A DNA stretch of 64,000 nucleotides from Gigantopelta aegis (lineage: Eukaryota > Mollusca > Gastropoda > Neomphalida > Peltospiridae). The stretch covers positions 42,629,843 through 42,693,842 of the forward strand of contig NC_054707.1 of NCBI RefSeq assembly GCF_016097555.1. The letters run 5' to 3'. The notes under the pieces are model-generated. The model was not told where the DNA came from, ran no database searches, and worked only from the letters and a program-made list of their open reading frames with translations. Below, piece after piece: positions 43,360-57,100 of the stretch (its first letter is position 1; each line of letters begins with the position of its first letter). The position numbers were made by a program, and so were the translations under genes.

Positions 43360-44401
43360 CATTTATTCTTCCAGTCTTTGATTATGCCGACATAATTTGG
43401 GATAACTGTACCTTTTATCTATCAGAACAGTTAGAAAATATCCAGCTATATGATTTACGCACCATCTGTGGGGCTGTTCGTGGGACATCTCACCAATCGC
43501 TGTACAAAGAAACAGGACGTATACCACTAGCTGAGAGGAGGAGACACAAAGTATGTATGATATGTACCGACTATGCAATGGTCTCTCTCCTAGATATTTG
43601 TCCATCCAACTACCTTGAACTGTCGGTCAAATAAACAGATATCCCCTGCGGAATACCGAACACTTTCAATCGTATCGATGTCGTTCAAAATTATATTCTG
43701 AATCTTTCTTTCCATCTATTAATTTATGGAACAATTTATCAATGAATATTACAAAGTCCACATTTATCAGTTCTTTAAGGAAAAAATTAAAAGCAAAACA
43801 TTTTTGCAGTCCCTGCAACTTTTTATGAGGGCGAAAGAAAACTACAAATATTGCACTGCAGACTTCGATTAGGAATAAATGATCTTTACGGCCACAAATT
43901 TACACGCTTCATTGGAGAAAATCCACATTATACCTGTGGTCATCACGTTGAAACTTCGGAATATTTCCTGATATTTTGCCCTCTATATAATAGAGCGCCA
44001 GTCCTACTTATCCAGGTTAAATCATTTAAATTTAAATATCAACACATTAATATATGGCGATCTCAACGTAACACTACAAGGAAACTGTCTCATCTGCAAA
44101 GCAATTCACAGTTTCATTGCTGAAAGCAAACGTTTTGACGGATTAAACCGTTCACCTTCTCTGTTATTCTTCTTGTTTCTCTGTTCTAATCTATATACAA
44201 ATATTTATATTTTGACAGGTTAAATATACAATAGTTTTACATTTTTCAACACTAAATGCACATCTTGTACTTTCTAAAATGTCCACGTTAACCAGCTAAT
44301 ATTTCAATTGTTTAATGTAGGGGAAAAGGTCTTTATATAGGCTATGCCTGTTGACCAATCCCATCTGTTAATATAAACAGAAATAAATATTGTTTAAACT
44401 A
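43360..44401 (+). mobile_element. LINE 3' end (CR1/jockey-like group)
   Basis: Frames on plus give the reverse-transcriptase C-terminal region in pieces: YADIIWDN, then QLENIQLYDLRTICGAVRGT, then PLAERRRHKV, then HCRLRLGINDLYGHKFTRFI with a Cys-rich motif (C-x-C-G-H-H...H/F...C) at about 43930-43990. Several frameshifts separate them, so it is dead, and it is 5'-truncated. The 3' UTR reads GGGAAAAGGTCTTTATATAG and ends AATAAATATTGTTTAAACT. It abuts arm C of the inverted-repeat family. It lacks an RNase H domain, unlike the LINE at 5147. Confidence 0.75.
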
Positions 44402-44735
44402 AGGTAAGAGAGCTAGACGGACATTTGGACAGTTATCACGCTCTCTAACCGTCAGACCAATCTATATCAATGACAATTCTGCGCAATATCTGCCTACTGA
44501 ACTGTTAGTAAAAGATTCCCGCTCTAATACAACAACAATCAAATGTTTGACGTTAAATATCTTTACATCGATCATTTTCCCTGATAAAAATAAACCCATT
44601 TCACATTCCGACGCCATATAACCGTAAATAAAATGTGTTGAGTGCATCGTTAAATAAAACATTTCCTTCCTTCCCATTTCACATATTAATCACAAATGCA
44701 CCCACTACAAGAAGAAACCCCGACAGCATCCCCTT
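44402..44735. repeat. Inverted-repeat family, arm C
   Basis: Counterpart of arm A in opposite orientation, interrupted by the 66-bp SINE tail at 44607-44672. Arms A and C bracket TAF8 exon 1 and its upstream DNA. Confidence 0.75.
44607..44672 (+). mobile_element. 66-bp 5'-truncated SINE tail with 12-bp target duplication
   Basis: Only the last 66 bp of a subfamily B SINE (GACGCCATATAACCGTAAAT through TTCCTTCCTT), flanked by a perfect duplication CCCATTTCACAT (44595-44606 and 44673-44684). Arm A lacks the insert, which proves the empty site. Confidence 0.9.
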
Positions 44736-45324
44736 TTATAATATACAGGTTAAATATGTATTTGCTGACGGGTATATGATAATTAATTTCAGTTAATAGT
44801 AATATATTGATTACTGGCTTTAAAATGTTCATTAAAAAAGAAAAAACAAAAGAAAAAAATAATTGCAATCAGGAATTGATATGCTATACGGAATAATATG
44901 AAACGACTGGGAATTACATGTATTTTATTCCACGTGTGAGAGCGTGGTGCATAAAACAATTCCCAAACGAGTTTGATAAATATCATGTTATAATTTATTT
45001 ATTATCTGCAAACTGTGATTTATAATAAATGTTAAATATGATTGTAACCGCTTCACATTCGATGTTAATAACATTAAGCCATATCAGTTGGCGATTTTGA
45101 ATGTCAATTTCAGAAACCGAGCCTGCATCAAACTTACATCTACCACAACGGTTCGTGAAGTCAGAAATGTGCCATAACAGTGTTCAAGGTATTGTTATAA
45201 CCCATACCATAAAGACGGCATGAGAAAATACAATATTTATGTAACCATTACTGTAAACCATGTGGCTATTAAATAAATATACATACATGTATATATACTG
45301 AATTAAAAGTCCACACTAACGTTT

Positions 45325-45328
<4 letters not shown>

Positions 45329-45393
<65 letters not shown>

Positions 45394-45395
45394 CA
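45329..45395. repeat. (GA)n and (CAGA)n microsatellite
   Basis: About 23 GA units followed by about five CAGA units. Confidence 0.95.
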
Positions 45396-47509
45396 GTGAG
45401 AGCCTACTTTTAAGTGTACATGACAAACATCAGTTAAAATCTGCTCTTTAGTTTAATGACATCATTAAAAGCGATAGAATGTGCTATCCTACCTATACAC
45501 ATACGTATAAACCTTTTTTTTATGTACTTTTCTGTCTGCAGGAATGTGAATTTAGTGTATGTGGTACCAGCAGATTTCTTTCTGCTCTCTTGACCCTGCA
45601 TCACAATCTGACGCCTAATAGCTGCTGTTTTAAAATGTAATGGGCTGTCATTACAAAATGTTATTCTTTTACTTTTATATGTACAAACCAACAGAACAAA
45701 GTAGTTACTATATAATGGTTTATTGGCACTTTCAGCTTGCTGATATAACATCAATAGCTTACAGACAGTGCGTAGCAAACACATCTTGGTGTTTTTAAAT
45801 ACACCAATCCAAAATAAGTAAAACATGTATGTATGTAATTATGTATGTCACAACAATATAACATTAGTATTAACAAAAACATTTCACAAAAACCTCCATC
45901 TCTCATCCCCCCCCCCCCCCCCCCCCCCCCAAAAAAAGGCCCCACAAACAAGTCCCATCCAAAGTGTATTGACAATGATACAATTACATGGACTATTCCA
46001 GAAATCATAACATGACGTTCGAGAAAAACATGTTTTTGCTGGTAAGCTGCGTAGGTTTTGTTTCATGGATAGTTTGATGTTAGTGTTAGTTTAGATGGAG
46101 GGACAAAAAGAAAGAAAAAGAGTGTCTCCTACCCTACACTCGCAACGGATAATTTTTTTAATAGCCATAACCACTCAAATGTGCCAATTTCTTTATATAA
46201 CTTGAGAACAAAATGTGTCATATCACAATTTAAATTCACTCGAAATGAGAAAAAGAAAACATATATCACAACCTTCGTTATGATGGGATGTGTCAAGTCT
46301 TAAGAATACTGATAATTGACACAGTAATTATTCAAATGTACAATTTGTCATCAAGGGTGGCTATACATGGTCTTTTAAGACTGTAGAAGAGATTCATTGG
46401 GCCCTTTAGGCTATAACTTTTGCCATTCATTAAAACCCATATTAATTTTTTTTTCCAATGACAATATTTTTATTTGCAAACATCAGATTCCATAAATTCT
46501 TGAACCTTGGACAGTTTGAAATTTGTCATCTCTTAAGTTGTCATAATTATATGATTGGTCCCTCAAGAGTAAATATATAGTTAATATGTCATTAGAGATT
46601 TGTGAGCCAGACATATTGCATTTTATTATCCCAGCGGTCACTTGTAACAATGAAAATATTACTCATTGGTATAACATATCACACTACTGGACAATTTAAC
46701 TACGCATGTACTAATCTATGACTTTTGTAAGTACTAAATGTGTGATCCCAATATTTCAAACATGGGAATGACATCACTTATTTGAAATAATATGCATGTG
46801 CATATATCTTTATTATCAGTGTGAATTTGTAATTATATTTTATTTTGAAACTATTTTTGTTTTATGGATTTTTTAAATGTATGTTAGTAATTAGTCATCA
46901 TACATCTCAGTAGCGGATCCTGCATCTGTGCCTGCATCTTGAATGTTGTTTTATCACAAAAACTGTTCACACTTATTTAAGTTTGCCTTGTTGCTCTGCC
47001 CCATAATGTCTCTCCATCGATCTAGGCCAAATGGCCTGCAATTTGAGGCCTGGAATATGAAGTATGGCTTACTTAATTTCTATACACATGTATGAAATTC
47101 CACTCACACATGAGGTCATAATATAATAATACATGTAAATCCAATGCCAGTTATTATCAGAATTATATTATTTGTAAAATAATTTTCATCTGATACCGAC
47201 TAAAACTTGTGACAAGTGAAAACTATTTCATTTGAGATATAAACTTGATAACAAGTACCGGTAATAACATCTTATATCCTCTATTTTGCATTTTTATATA
47301 TTTAACAAATGTAACATACCGGGTACATGTATTAGTATTGAAATCGCCATCTGATTTTTAAAAACCCCCACATATATCAAGAGTTACTACTTTACTTATA
47401 ACACGCAAACAATAAAACAAGAGTATTATCACCGGTTTGTAAACAATTAACAGTAGCACTAAAAACATTTTTGTAAAGTGATACAAATTTTCCTAAAACT
47501 AAAACACAG

Positions 47510-47665
47510 GATTTTTTTTTTGTTTAGCCAATTTTCAGGTATGTAGATTATTTCCTTGAAAATTATTAAAATATGGTTAATTTAAGGAATACATGTATTT
47601 TATTAGCCAAAGACTAAATGCTGTAGCCACTTTGGATAAAAACAAGCAATTGGCTAATCAAATAA
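47510..47665. repeat. Dispersed repeat with TAGCCAAAT phrases, copy 2
   Basis: Matches 26060-26240 over 'tttccttgaaaattattaaaatatggttaattta' in the same orientation. Confidence 0.5.
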
Positions 47666-47789
47666 TCAAATCGAATGAAGGTACGTTCAGTATTTTTAGC
47701 TGTCAAAGTAAAATCTTTTTTTAAAAGTACATTTAAAATTTCAGACACCTTTGTATTGCTTGAAAAAAATGTCTGTTAAATAGCTATAG

Positions 47790-47955
47790 GGCTAAGTCTA
47801 CGTTGGCAAATTTTATTTGAAAATGGTACAAATTAATTTCATGTATTGAAATATATTTTGTTGGAAAATAACAAAATAACTGGGGGTTTCTGCAATTTTT
47901 AAGTTTCATAAAAAATTTAGTAACATTTTCTTTTCACCCACAGTTAGCCCTAAAC
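47790..47955. mobile_element. GGCAAATTTT hairpin MITE, copy 3
   Basis: Starts GGGCTAAGTCTACGTTGGCA and ends CACAGTTAGCCCTA (inverted, diverged). Shares TTTTGTTGGAAAATAAC with copy 2. Confidence 0.6.
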
Positions 47956-48380
47956 TATATGGTCATCTAACAGCAAACAGTTACAAAAAGGTTTGGGGAT
48001 TTTCCTTTTGAATGTATATATCTATTGGAGCTGCATTTTGTCTATTTCCCATATAAAAGTTTATTCACACTGTAAACAAATCAAGAAATGCCCTATTACT
48101 GATTTGCAGACAGAGGATTCTGACTGGTGGTAATATTATGTTGGTAAAGTTCTTTTTTAAACTGACATTGCATTTATTATAACTAACTGTCAACAGCATG
48201 ATCGACAACAACAGTGGCATTGTAGTGAGTTAAAAAGCAAACATGAATGCATTGTTTACATAGCAACATGCTAACTATTCAGTGAAATTATCATAGCACC
48301 ATATAATTAAAATGCTGGATGACAAGCACTGTTAATATGTCTACGTTTTGTTCCCAAGAATTTGGTACAACTGATCTTCT

Positions 48381-51113
48381 CTAATCAACCTTCGCTAGGA
48401 CAAAAGCTGTTCTGCATGGAACGTACACCTGAAAGCAAACACACAATTCATGAATTAAACAGCATATCAGTTACCACACAATTCATGAATTAAACAGCAT
48501 ATCAGTTACCAATCTTAAAACTGTGACACTATCACGTGTGTCAGAAGAAGAGAGGTTGAGAGGCACTGCCCTTTCCCTTCCCCAACTCTGAAAACTGAGT
48601 TTGTGTGTCCTTCCCTCCCAAAATGTTTGGCATCTTCCTTTTAATGCCTATGTGCCTTAATGGTCTGATTACAATTTTTTTGTTGAAATAAAAAAATAAT
48701 AAACCCAGCATAACTCTAGTTTAAATCAAATTTGTGAAAAACAAATTCTGATAAAATAAACTTCAAATAAATGAAAAAAATCAACATTTTAACATTGTGG
48801 ATACTTCAGGCGATATATCTCACATGACGTCACGTAAGTTGACAGACTTTACACTGCATATAGTGCATTCCCCTGCATAGTGATTCACATTTCCCGCCGA
48901 AATAGAACAGGCAATATATTAATTGAGAGTATGGCAGCTTTTCAGTGATACCTTGCAATTTAGATTTTTCAGCAAATATTATTGCTAGACAACAATCTTA
49001 GAACGTCGCGGTCATTTGGAGGAATCGGTAGTTGGTTGTGACAGCTAATTTGATAATAAATTTGATCGTTTTACCAAACCAATACCGGACAGCTAACCCC
49101 AATTGCACGTACGACTATATACATTTTTTGCATATTTTAAAAACCAAATTAACTGATCTAAAATATCATAAAAATTAGAAAACCCCATGAAAATAGTACT
49201 AACTTTTCATGTATGAACATTATTTTATGTATTTATAAAAAAATTCAAGTGAAAATATGTGCGTTATAAACTAAATGTGTTTTTGTCAAAAATTAATCCA
49301 GAAGGTTAAAGTACAATTTGTGCTGTCTGATATGCAAAAGTAATTATGTTAAACAAGAAGAAGCCAAGGACTCACAAACATGTGGTTTTTTCTACCATTC
49401 CATGGTTCGTTGAAAGTGTGAAATTCTGTGTTGTGGTCCAGGCGTTTATGACCACCATACTTCTCTTCATCAGAATCCAACACTATTTTGTACCTGTACT
49501 CATCAAGGAAGCAAGACAAGAAAACAAATAAAAAACCCTTCTACTATACATTTTTTGTGTGTGAATAGTAACACCAGTGCCAATCCCAAGCTCTACCCCA
49601 TATCATAATAATTAAGTTATATTTTTTATGGCAAAATTAAGAGTAAAATGCAACAAATGATTGCAAAATATACTCTTTTTTTGGTTTTGTTTAAATGCAT
49701 ATCTGTTGTAATGTTTCTGCCACTATTTGACAACAATCTGTTAAGCTGCTACATTTGTGTGTTCCAAAATGAATCAATCTATGTACAATTATCAAGAAAT
49801 ATATTTCATCTGTGAATCAAGGATACGTTCCTGGTACCTGTACACCTATCTTGTAGTCGGTGAAGCTCTTTGTTGGGTGGAAATTAAAAATGAAGACCAA
49901 GATGTCCGCTCTCTCAAAAACTACAACCTTGTCATCCTGGTGCTTCCAGCTCACATAGTTCTGAAACAAGATAGCAATTTTTACAACCATCAAAATCTTA
50001 TAATTTTCTCACATAATAATAATCCTTGTTAAAGCAAAAAATATTATCTTAAAACATTTTGGGTGGAATTTACGAAGCCTGTTTTTTTTAAAACAAGTGT
50101 TTAAGCATTGTAAATGTATGTACTCTAAAACAGGCTTTGTAAAACGCCTTATCATTGTATCAACTTTTTTGTTGTTGTTGGTATACAAAATAAAGGTATT
50201 TTCAACTCTAATACTTCAATAATCAGTATTGGATTCAATAATTGATTTAATTGGTGAATTTTTTATCATGAATGTAATGATAAATAAAAATATAAAGTCA
50301 CACGATGAGTAATGTCAAGGGATTCTATTTAACCCATGATATTATCTGAGCAGAATGATTTATATATAATTTTTTTTATTAAAATCTATTTAACATCATA
50401 TTAATATTAGTAAATGAAAATGACATAGTAGTCACAGAGAATTTGATTAAAAAAACAAAACAAAATTAAAATATTTGGAAAAAATGTGAACCAGCCTCTG
50501 ACAAGATATGAACTGCAATCTTCAGCTTGGGAGTCCAACGTCATGACCATTTGAGTTCACTTACCTGTGAGTGGTTTAACCAAGAATACTTTTCTTCCAG
50601 ATGCAACATGTCACGATCAAAATTGTTAAGAAATTTGTATCTGAGAGTGTCGTCGTCTACCAAGTGCCACTGTCGTCTGCAATAGTGATAACTTTCCTGG
50701 TTACCAGCTCGAGGGAAGTCCAGCCATTCGGGATGACCCCACTCATTGCCTGCAAAAATAAACAAACGTACAGAACCAGAGTAGTCTTTATGATGATCAT
50801 CATTCCAGCACCACCAATTAAGGTTGAAGTCAAGCTATTCTGGGTATCAACGGGCCTCTTCTTTCCAGCAATATGGAAACACACCAAGAACTTGATTTTA
50901 AAACCAAAAACAAATAGACTGGCAGACTTAAAATTAATGTAAAGTGCCAAATGACATTTTGTAATCAATCATCCATGATCAATTAATAAAGACTTAAATG
51001 AATGTACATTGTGCTTTGGGATATTGTATCAGCTAGCAGAACACTCACATGTTGGAGTTGACCTTGTTGTATATTAAAACTTTTAAAATCACGTTTGCTG
51101 GATCAAATAATTT

Positions 51114-51148
<35 letters not shown>

Positions 51149-54100
51149 AAATGAATTTTATTTATTGGAATATCACTACCAAAAATATGGATAAAAAATA
51201 TGTAGATAAGGTTGGTGAAAGAACAATTCTCAAAAAACTCCACAATGCACATTTAAAAAGTGTTTTATGTTACAAGTCAATATATTGCAAAAACCACAGG
51301 TGGCTTAAAATCACAATAGTATCTCTCTGTTCATTATTTGGATACTGAACATAAATTCACAACTAAATATATTCAAGCTTTCTGCTCACCTTATTGAAGA
51401 AAAACTATTTCTACACAGTTTAAACTACCATATTTTCCAGCCCATTACACGCAGAGATGAAACCTGTTTCCTCCGGTTGGATCGGTAGGGGACTAATAAG
51501 AAGCTGAAATATACCTATAAAGTTCAAATAGCCTGACAGACAGACAGACAGAAGGATGGAGATGAAACCTATAGTTCCCTCCGGTTGGACTGGTAGGGGA
51601 CTAATAATACGTTGAAGTATACCTATAAAGTTCAAATAGCCTGACAGACAGACAGACAGACAGAAGGATGGAGATGAAACCTATAGTTCCCTCCGGTTGG
51701 ACTGGTAGGGGACTAATAATAAGTTGAAGTATACCTATAAAGTTCAAATAGCCTGACAGACAGACAGACAGAAGGATGGAGATGAAACCTATAGTTCCCT
51801 CCGGTTGGACTGGTAGGGGACTAATAATAAGTTGAAGTATACCTATAAAGTTCAAATAGCCTGACAGACAGACAGACAGAAGGATGGAGATGAAACCTAT
51901 AGTTCCCTCCGGTTGGACTGGTAGGGGACTAATAATACGTTGAAGTATACCTATAAAGTTCAAATAGCCTGACAGACAGAAGGATGGAGATGAAACCTAT
52001 AGTTCCCTCCGGTTGGACTGGTAGGGGACTAATAATACGTTGAAGTATACCTATAAAGTTCAAATAGCCTGACAGACAGACAGACAGAAGGATGATCATG
52101 AAACCTATAGTTCCCTCCGGTTGGACTGGTAGGGGACTAATAATACGTTGAAGTATACCTATAAAGTTCAAATAGCCTGACAGACAGACAGACAGAAGGA
52201 TGGAGATGAAACCTATAGTTCCCTCCGGTTGGACTGGTAGGGGACTAATAATACGTTGAAGTATACCTATAAAGTTCAAATAGCCTGACAGACAGAAGGA
52301 TGGAGATGAAACCTATAGTTCCCTCCGGTTGGACTGGTAGGGGACTAATAATAAGCTGAAGTATACCTATAAAGTTCAAATAGCCTTCTCCTCCAAGCCC
52401 TATAGTGATCAGTCTAATCATCTTGTGCAATGCTATCCCTCGTTCAATTACTGGAGTGTTCTCAGAAAACACGGCCATGTGTGTGTACATTTCCTTGTCC
52501 ATCAACCAGAATGCTAGGGTCTTATCCCCGACCAGGGACTGGTCATGGCTCTCGGCGTACGCAATGCATTTCTCCGAATATCTTCGGTTGGTCAGCGTGT
52601 GAACGATGTAATTTATGTCCCAGTCCTCATCAGACTTCTCTTTCAGGTACTACAGTTACCAAAGGAAAGAGGACACTATTAATGCAGCAACATCCATACT
52701 TCCAGAGTTTCTGCCAAGAGGGTAAGAATTAATGGATACATTTCTATAATTTTTAACGAATGATTATAGTAAGAGAACTGCTGTTTAAAATTTGTTAAAG
52801 TACATGAAATACCATTGTCCAATTTCAAAACCCATAACAACCTAATAGGGGTACTATGGTCTGTTTTGTTTTTATTATGTACCCTCAAATATTTTCTGGC
52901 AGAAAGCCCAACTTCATATTTTTACCTTTCTTTTACAGTGCTGTAAAACAAAGGAAAACGTTTTGCATATTGCTTGGAGTAATGTATTGAGAACTTCAAA
53001 TATTTTATAATCCGTAAAATATGATGGTGCAGGTTTCAGTTTGGGATTATTTTAACTACCACATTTGTTACTAGGACAACAAATCAATACAAGTTAGGAA
53101 CTAAAATTATTTTACATTAATAATAAAAACATACACTCAATTTGTGAGATATGAAAAAAGGAAGTATGTGTAGAAGTCAGTTTAAAATGGTTTTGACCCA
53201 TACTATCCAACAGAAATATATCTGGAGGTGTTGATCATGAATAAATGAATAAATGAATAAATGAATGAATGAATGAATGAACAAATGAATGAATGAATGA
53301 AAAAATGAATGGTTTAACAACATCCCAGCACAAAAATTACATCACTATTGGGTGTCAAACTAAGGTAAATGTGTAAATGAAGTGATGATCAACATGAATA
53401 TAAAAATCAAGAGTTAAATAAAAACACAGTGTAAAGAACTGTGCAAAAAAATACAAACATCACAGAGAGGTAAAGTTAAAATTATGAATAAAATTCAGTA
53501 TTCTAAGACAGTCACAACTGCGACATCTGATCTTACTTTGATCCACATGTCTGGTAAAGCCATGGCGAGTCTATAATCAAATCCACCACCTCCTTCCCGG
53601 ACAGGACGACACAGCGCGGGCATCCCCGACACATCCTACAACAAACATCCGTGCAAGACTAACAAAGTCATTCAACAAACACTTTGTAACTGTAGATGCT
53701 CCAAAGCAGCATGCGTTCACCTTATTTGCATGTAAGTACAAAGAAATAAATAGATCAATAGTCAAATAGAAATAAATTCAAAGTCAGTCTTGATTAGGCC
53801 ATTACAGTGCATATAAATAGTACCTTTTTCGTATTCCGTGTGCTGGGGGAAAAAAGGTTGATCAATGAGTGATTTTTCTACACGCAAGTTTTTCAGCGCG
53901 GTGATGTCATAAAACAAAGTATTTAGTAATTTACCTATGGCCTAAAAGTACAAAACGACAACATCAAATTTTATATAGTAATCCGTTTGTGAAAAGGCAG
54001 AGATGAAAAAGCACATTTCCACTCATTGGGAAAATAAAAGTTACTCGATAAAATAATTTTTTCGTGTGCAGTTTTTCCAGTGTGGCGATGTCACAACAAA

Positions 54101-57100
54101 GTATTTTGTATAATAATCTGCTTGTGAAAAGGCACATTTTTATACATAGGAATGCGTTCATGGAAAGCGGATCTTTTACTAACTGAATGTTAGTTACCTC
54201 TGCTATTGTGATCATGAAGGGGTAGAGTGTGTGCAGCATGTAATTGGCTAGCATCAGATAGACTAGAGATTCTGTGTCTGTGTTCATACCAAAGTACTCA
54301 TTGTAGTTACCACTAAAGCCATGACCTGAAAAACAAAATCATTATTAAACCTTTTGATAATATCAAACTATCAGGGTCACATTTTGACTTATGTTTTAAG
54401 GCGATGCCACATGGTACCTCGTACGAGAATAGCCGTTAATGACACAACAAACATTATGATTTCATCGGTGACTATGCAATTGACTATTCTTGTAGAGAAA
54501 GGCATTTGAAACTGGCTTCTGATGTTATCAGTCATGGGACACTATTTGGGAAGGTAGAAAAATCTGATGGGTTCACCAATGGCGATTGATTCTACAATCC
54601 ATCACACATCAGATTTAAAGTTTGTTTTGTTTAACGACACCACTAGATCACATTGATTAATAAATCATCGGCTATTGGAGGTAAAACATTTGGTAATTCT
54701 GACATACAGTGTTAAGAGAGGAAACCCGCTATATTTTTCCATTAGCACCAAGGGATCTTTTATATGCACAGGAAAGCACATATCAGACTTTATTACACAC
54801 CAGTGTAAAATATTGCTCATGTCATAACAATTACTCAATATCTAACTAGTGTAATATTGGCACGCACAGAGTGGCGTGGTTTTTTAAAATTAGAATGACA
54901 TCAGTATTTGAATGACATCACTTTACATCTCCCAGCAATAAAATAACTGGGTGCATGACATGTCCTTTTTCAGAATGCTAGAAAAAATTAGGTGTAAAAT
55001 TGCTGCTAACATATCTAACTGTGTTTGTATTAAATAGTGTAATTTAAAAGTGTACCATTATGAAATATATATGGCGATGAATTAAAATTGCGTTAAGATA
55101 GGCTGTTATATTTGAGCCTATTGTGTACGAAGCCAAAACAATGTTGCGGGCAGTGTCTGTTGTTGACCTGTTACTCAGTCGTTGACCTTTTTAAGACTGT
55201 GTACAAAATGTCAGCGTCACATTTAGTCAATCCCATTCACTCAGCTTAACCTTTGCTGGTCCGATCAACAATTCAGTTATTATTTTGAATTTCAACACCT
55301 CATTAACTGACAATTAATGCAAGCTTCACACCAACATCTAAACTGTACATTGCTGACATCTCATTGCTCATTGTGACATCATTTAAGTTTAGGTGGGGTG
55401 TAGATCACTTCCTGACCCAATTCGTTGAAAAATAACGTGTAGTAGGTCTCGACATCTGCTTACTTCTGTGTTGCGGCTTGTTTGCAGTTGGCTTGTAATA
55501 AATAAAATACTAAACTAGCATGCCTGTCATATAATCTTTTATGAAACTCGTGAACAGTGTTAGTATTTGACTCGCTTTCGCTCGTCAGATACCAAAACTG
55601 TTCACTCATTTCATAAAAATGGAATGACAGGCAAGCTCGCTTAGTATTCTATATTTAACCAGTTGTGGTGCACTAGATGGAATGAGAAAACACACACTCA
55701 GCTGAATGGATCCACCGAGGTGGTTCAATCCTGCAAAGCAAGCACCTCAGGCTAACACTCAACCGACTGAGCTAAAGCCCCCCCCCCCCCCCCCCCCCCC
55801 CCCCGCATATTAAACCATATAATGTAGCTATATACCTCTTAACTTTTAAGTATTTCACCACTGAACTACCCCAACCTCAACCCAAATAAAAAAAATTATC
55901 AGTGGAATGTATTCTACCACTATGCTACACCCTCAACAGTTTATTTTGTTTAATGACACTACTAGAGCACACCGATTAATTAATCATTGGCTAATCGATG
56001 TCAAACATTTGTTCTTTTTTTTTTACACTTGTAGTCTTCAGAGGAAACCTGCTCATTTTTTCTATTAGCAGCATGGGATCTTTTATATGCACTTTCCTAT
56101 ACAAGACAGCACATACCACAGCTTTTGCTATACCAATCATGAGGCACTTGTTGGGATAAGAAAAAAAACCCGGTCAGAGAATGGATCTTTCGAGGTGGCT
56201 CGATCTTACGACGCAAGCACCTCAGACTAAAACTTAAAAGGCCACTGATATTGCAAGTCTGTAAAACTGGATAATGTAGGATTGAAAACACTCAACTTGT
56301 AATATAAACAGTCTTTCTTACGTCTTTCTACTTTAGTTTTGTGCTTATATTACCTGAAGGTCTCAAGGCACACAGTTCAGCTATCGGAACTGTCAGTTAA
56401 GGAAAGAGGTCAATGGTTAGTAGTTAGTATGAAAGAAATCATAAGACATCTTATCCCACTGATATAAGATTGTTTTTATTTTATTTAATGACACCACTAA
56501 AGCACATTGATTTAATAATCACTGACTATTGGATGTCAAAACATTTGGTAATTCTGACATAGTCTTAGAGAGGAAACTCGCAACATTTTTCAATTAGCAG
56601 CAAGGGATCTTTTATATGCACTATCCTCCAGGCAGGATAGCACATACCACAGCCTTTGATATACTAATCGCCCCACTGAGATAAGAACCATGTGCACCTA
56701 GAATAGCTACCATGTCATTGTGATCAGCTTTTAAAAAATATCTTACGTACCCATCCCATGTGTGTGATACAACATGGATGTTACACCATCAAACCGGAAT
56801 CCATCAAACTTGTACTGCTCTACCCACCATCGTAAATTGGACAACAGAAATCGCATTACTTCCCACCTGGAAAATTACATGAATAGGAAATTCCTTGTAG
56901 CAGTATATATTGTAATAAGCTGTGTGTCAATTAACTGAGATCACTGTGGAAGAAGTGGGTACACACTTAAGGTTATCCATTCTGTTTTTAAATGGGTTTG
57001 AAGTTTCTCTGATCCATTGTCAGTGCTCTACAAGCAAGTTCAAATTTACTCTGCCCTGGCCAGTTAAGTATAATATTTTAGTCGCCAGCCACTTATATTT

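Larger units (their letters stand above)
44736..48380. other. Spacer between TAF8 and GBE1
   Basis: Holds the (GA)n/(CAGA)n and poly-C runs, a GGCAAATTTT MITE copy and a TAGCCAAA repeat copy. The open frame at 45434-45826 (minus) has no recognisable domain and no coding bias that I can see. The right-hand part probably includes the GBE1 3' UTR. Confidence 0.5.

Noticed and set aside
45434-45826. 130-residue open frame on minus
   Set aside because: No domain, splice context or similarity recognised. It lies in repeat-rich spacer and is plausible by chance in AT-rich DNA.
51420-52279. Open frames of 70-120 residues with a 36-residue repeat ([10 protein letters not shown]...)
   Set aside because: They result from the 108-bp minisatellite unit being a multiple of three. 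Only the first GYLNFIG belongs to GBE1; read-through frames soon end at units of 100 or 112 bp.
51453-52383. CRISPR-like array
   Set aside because: Units are contiguous with no unique spacers, the locus is a eukaryotic intron and the unit includes a splice site.
55690-55778. tRNA gene on minus
   Set aside because: A- and B-box-like motifs are present, but the sequence runs into a SINE core and cannot form a complete cloverleaf.
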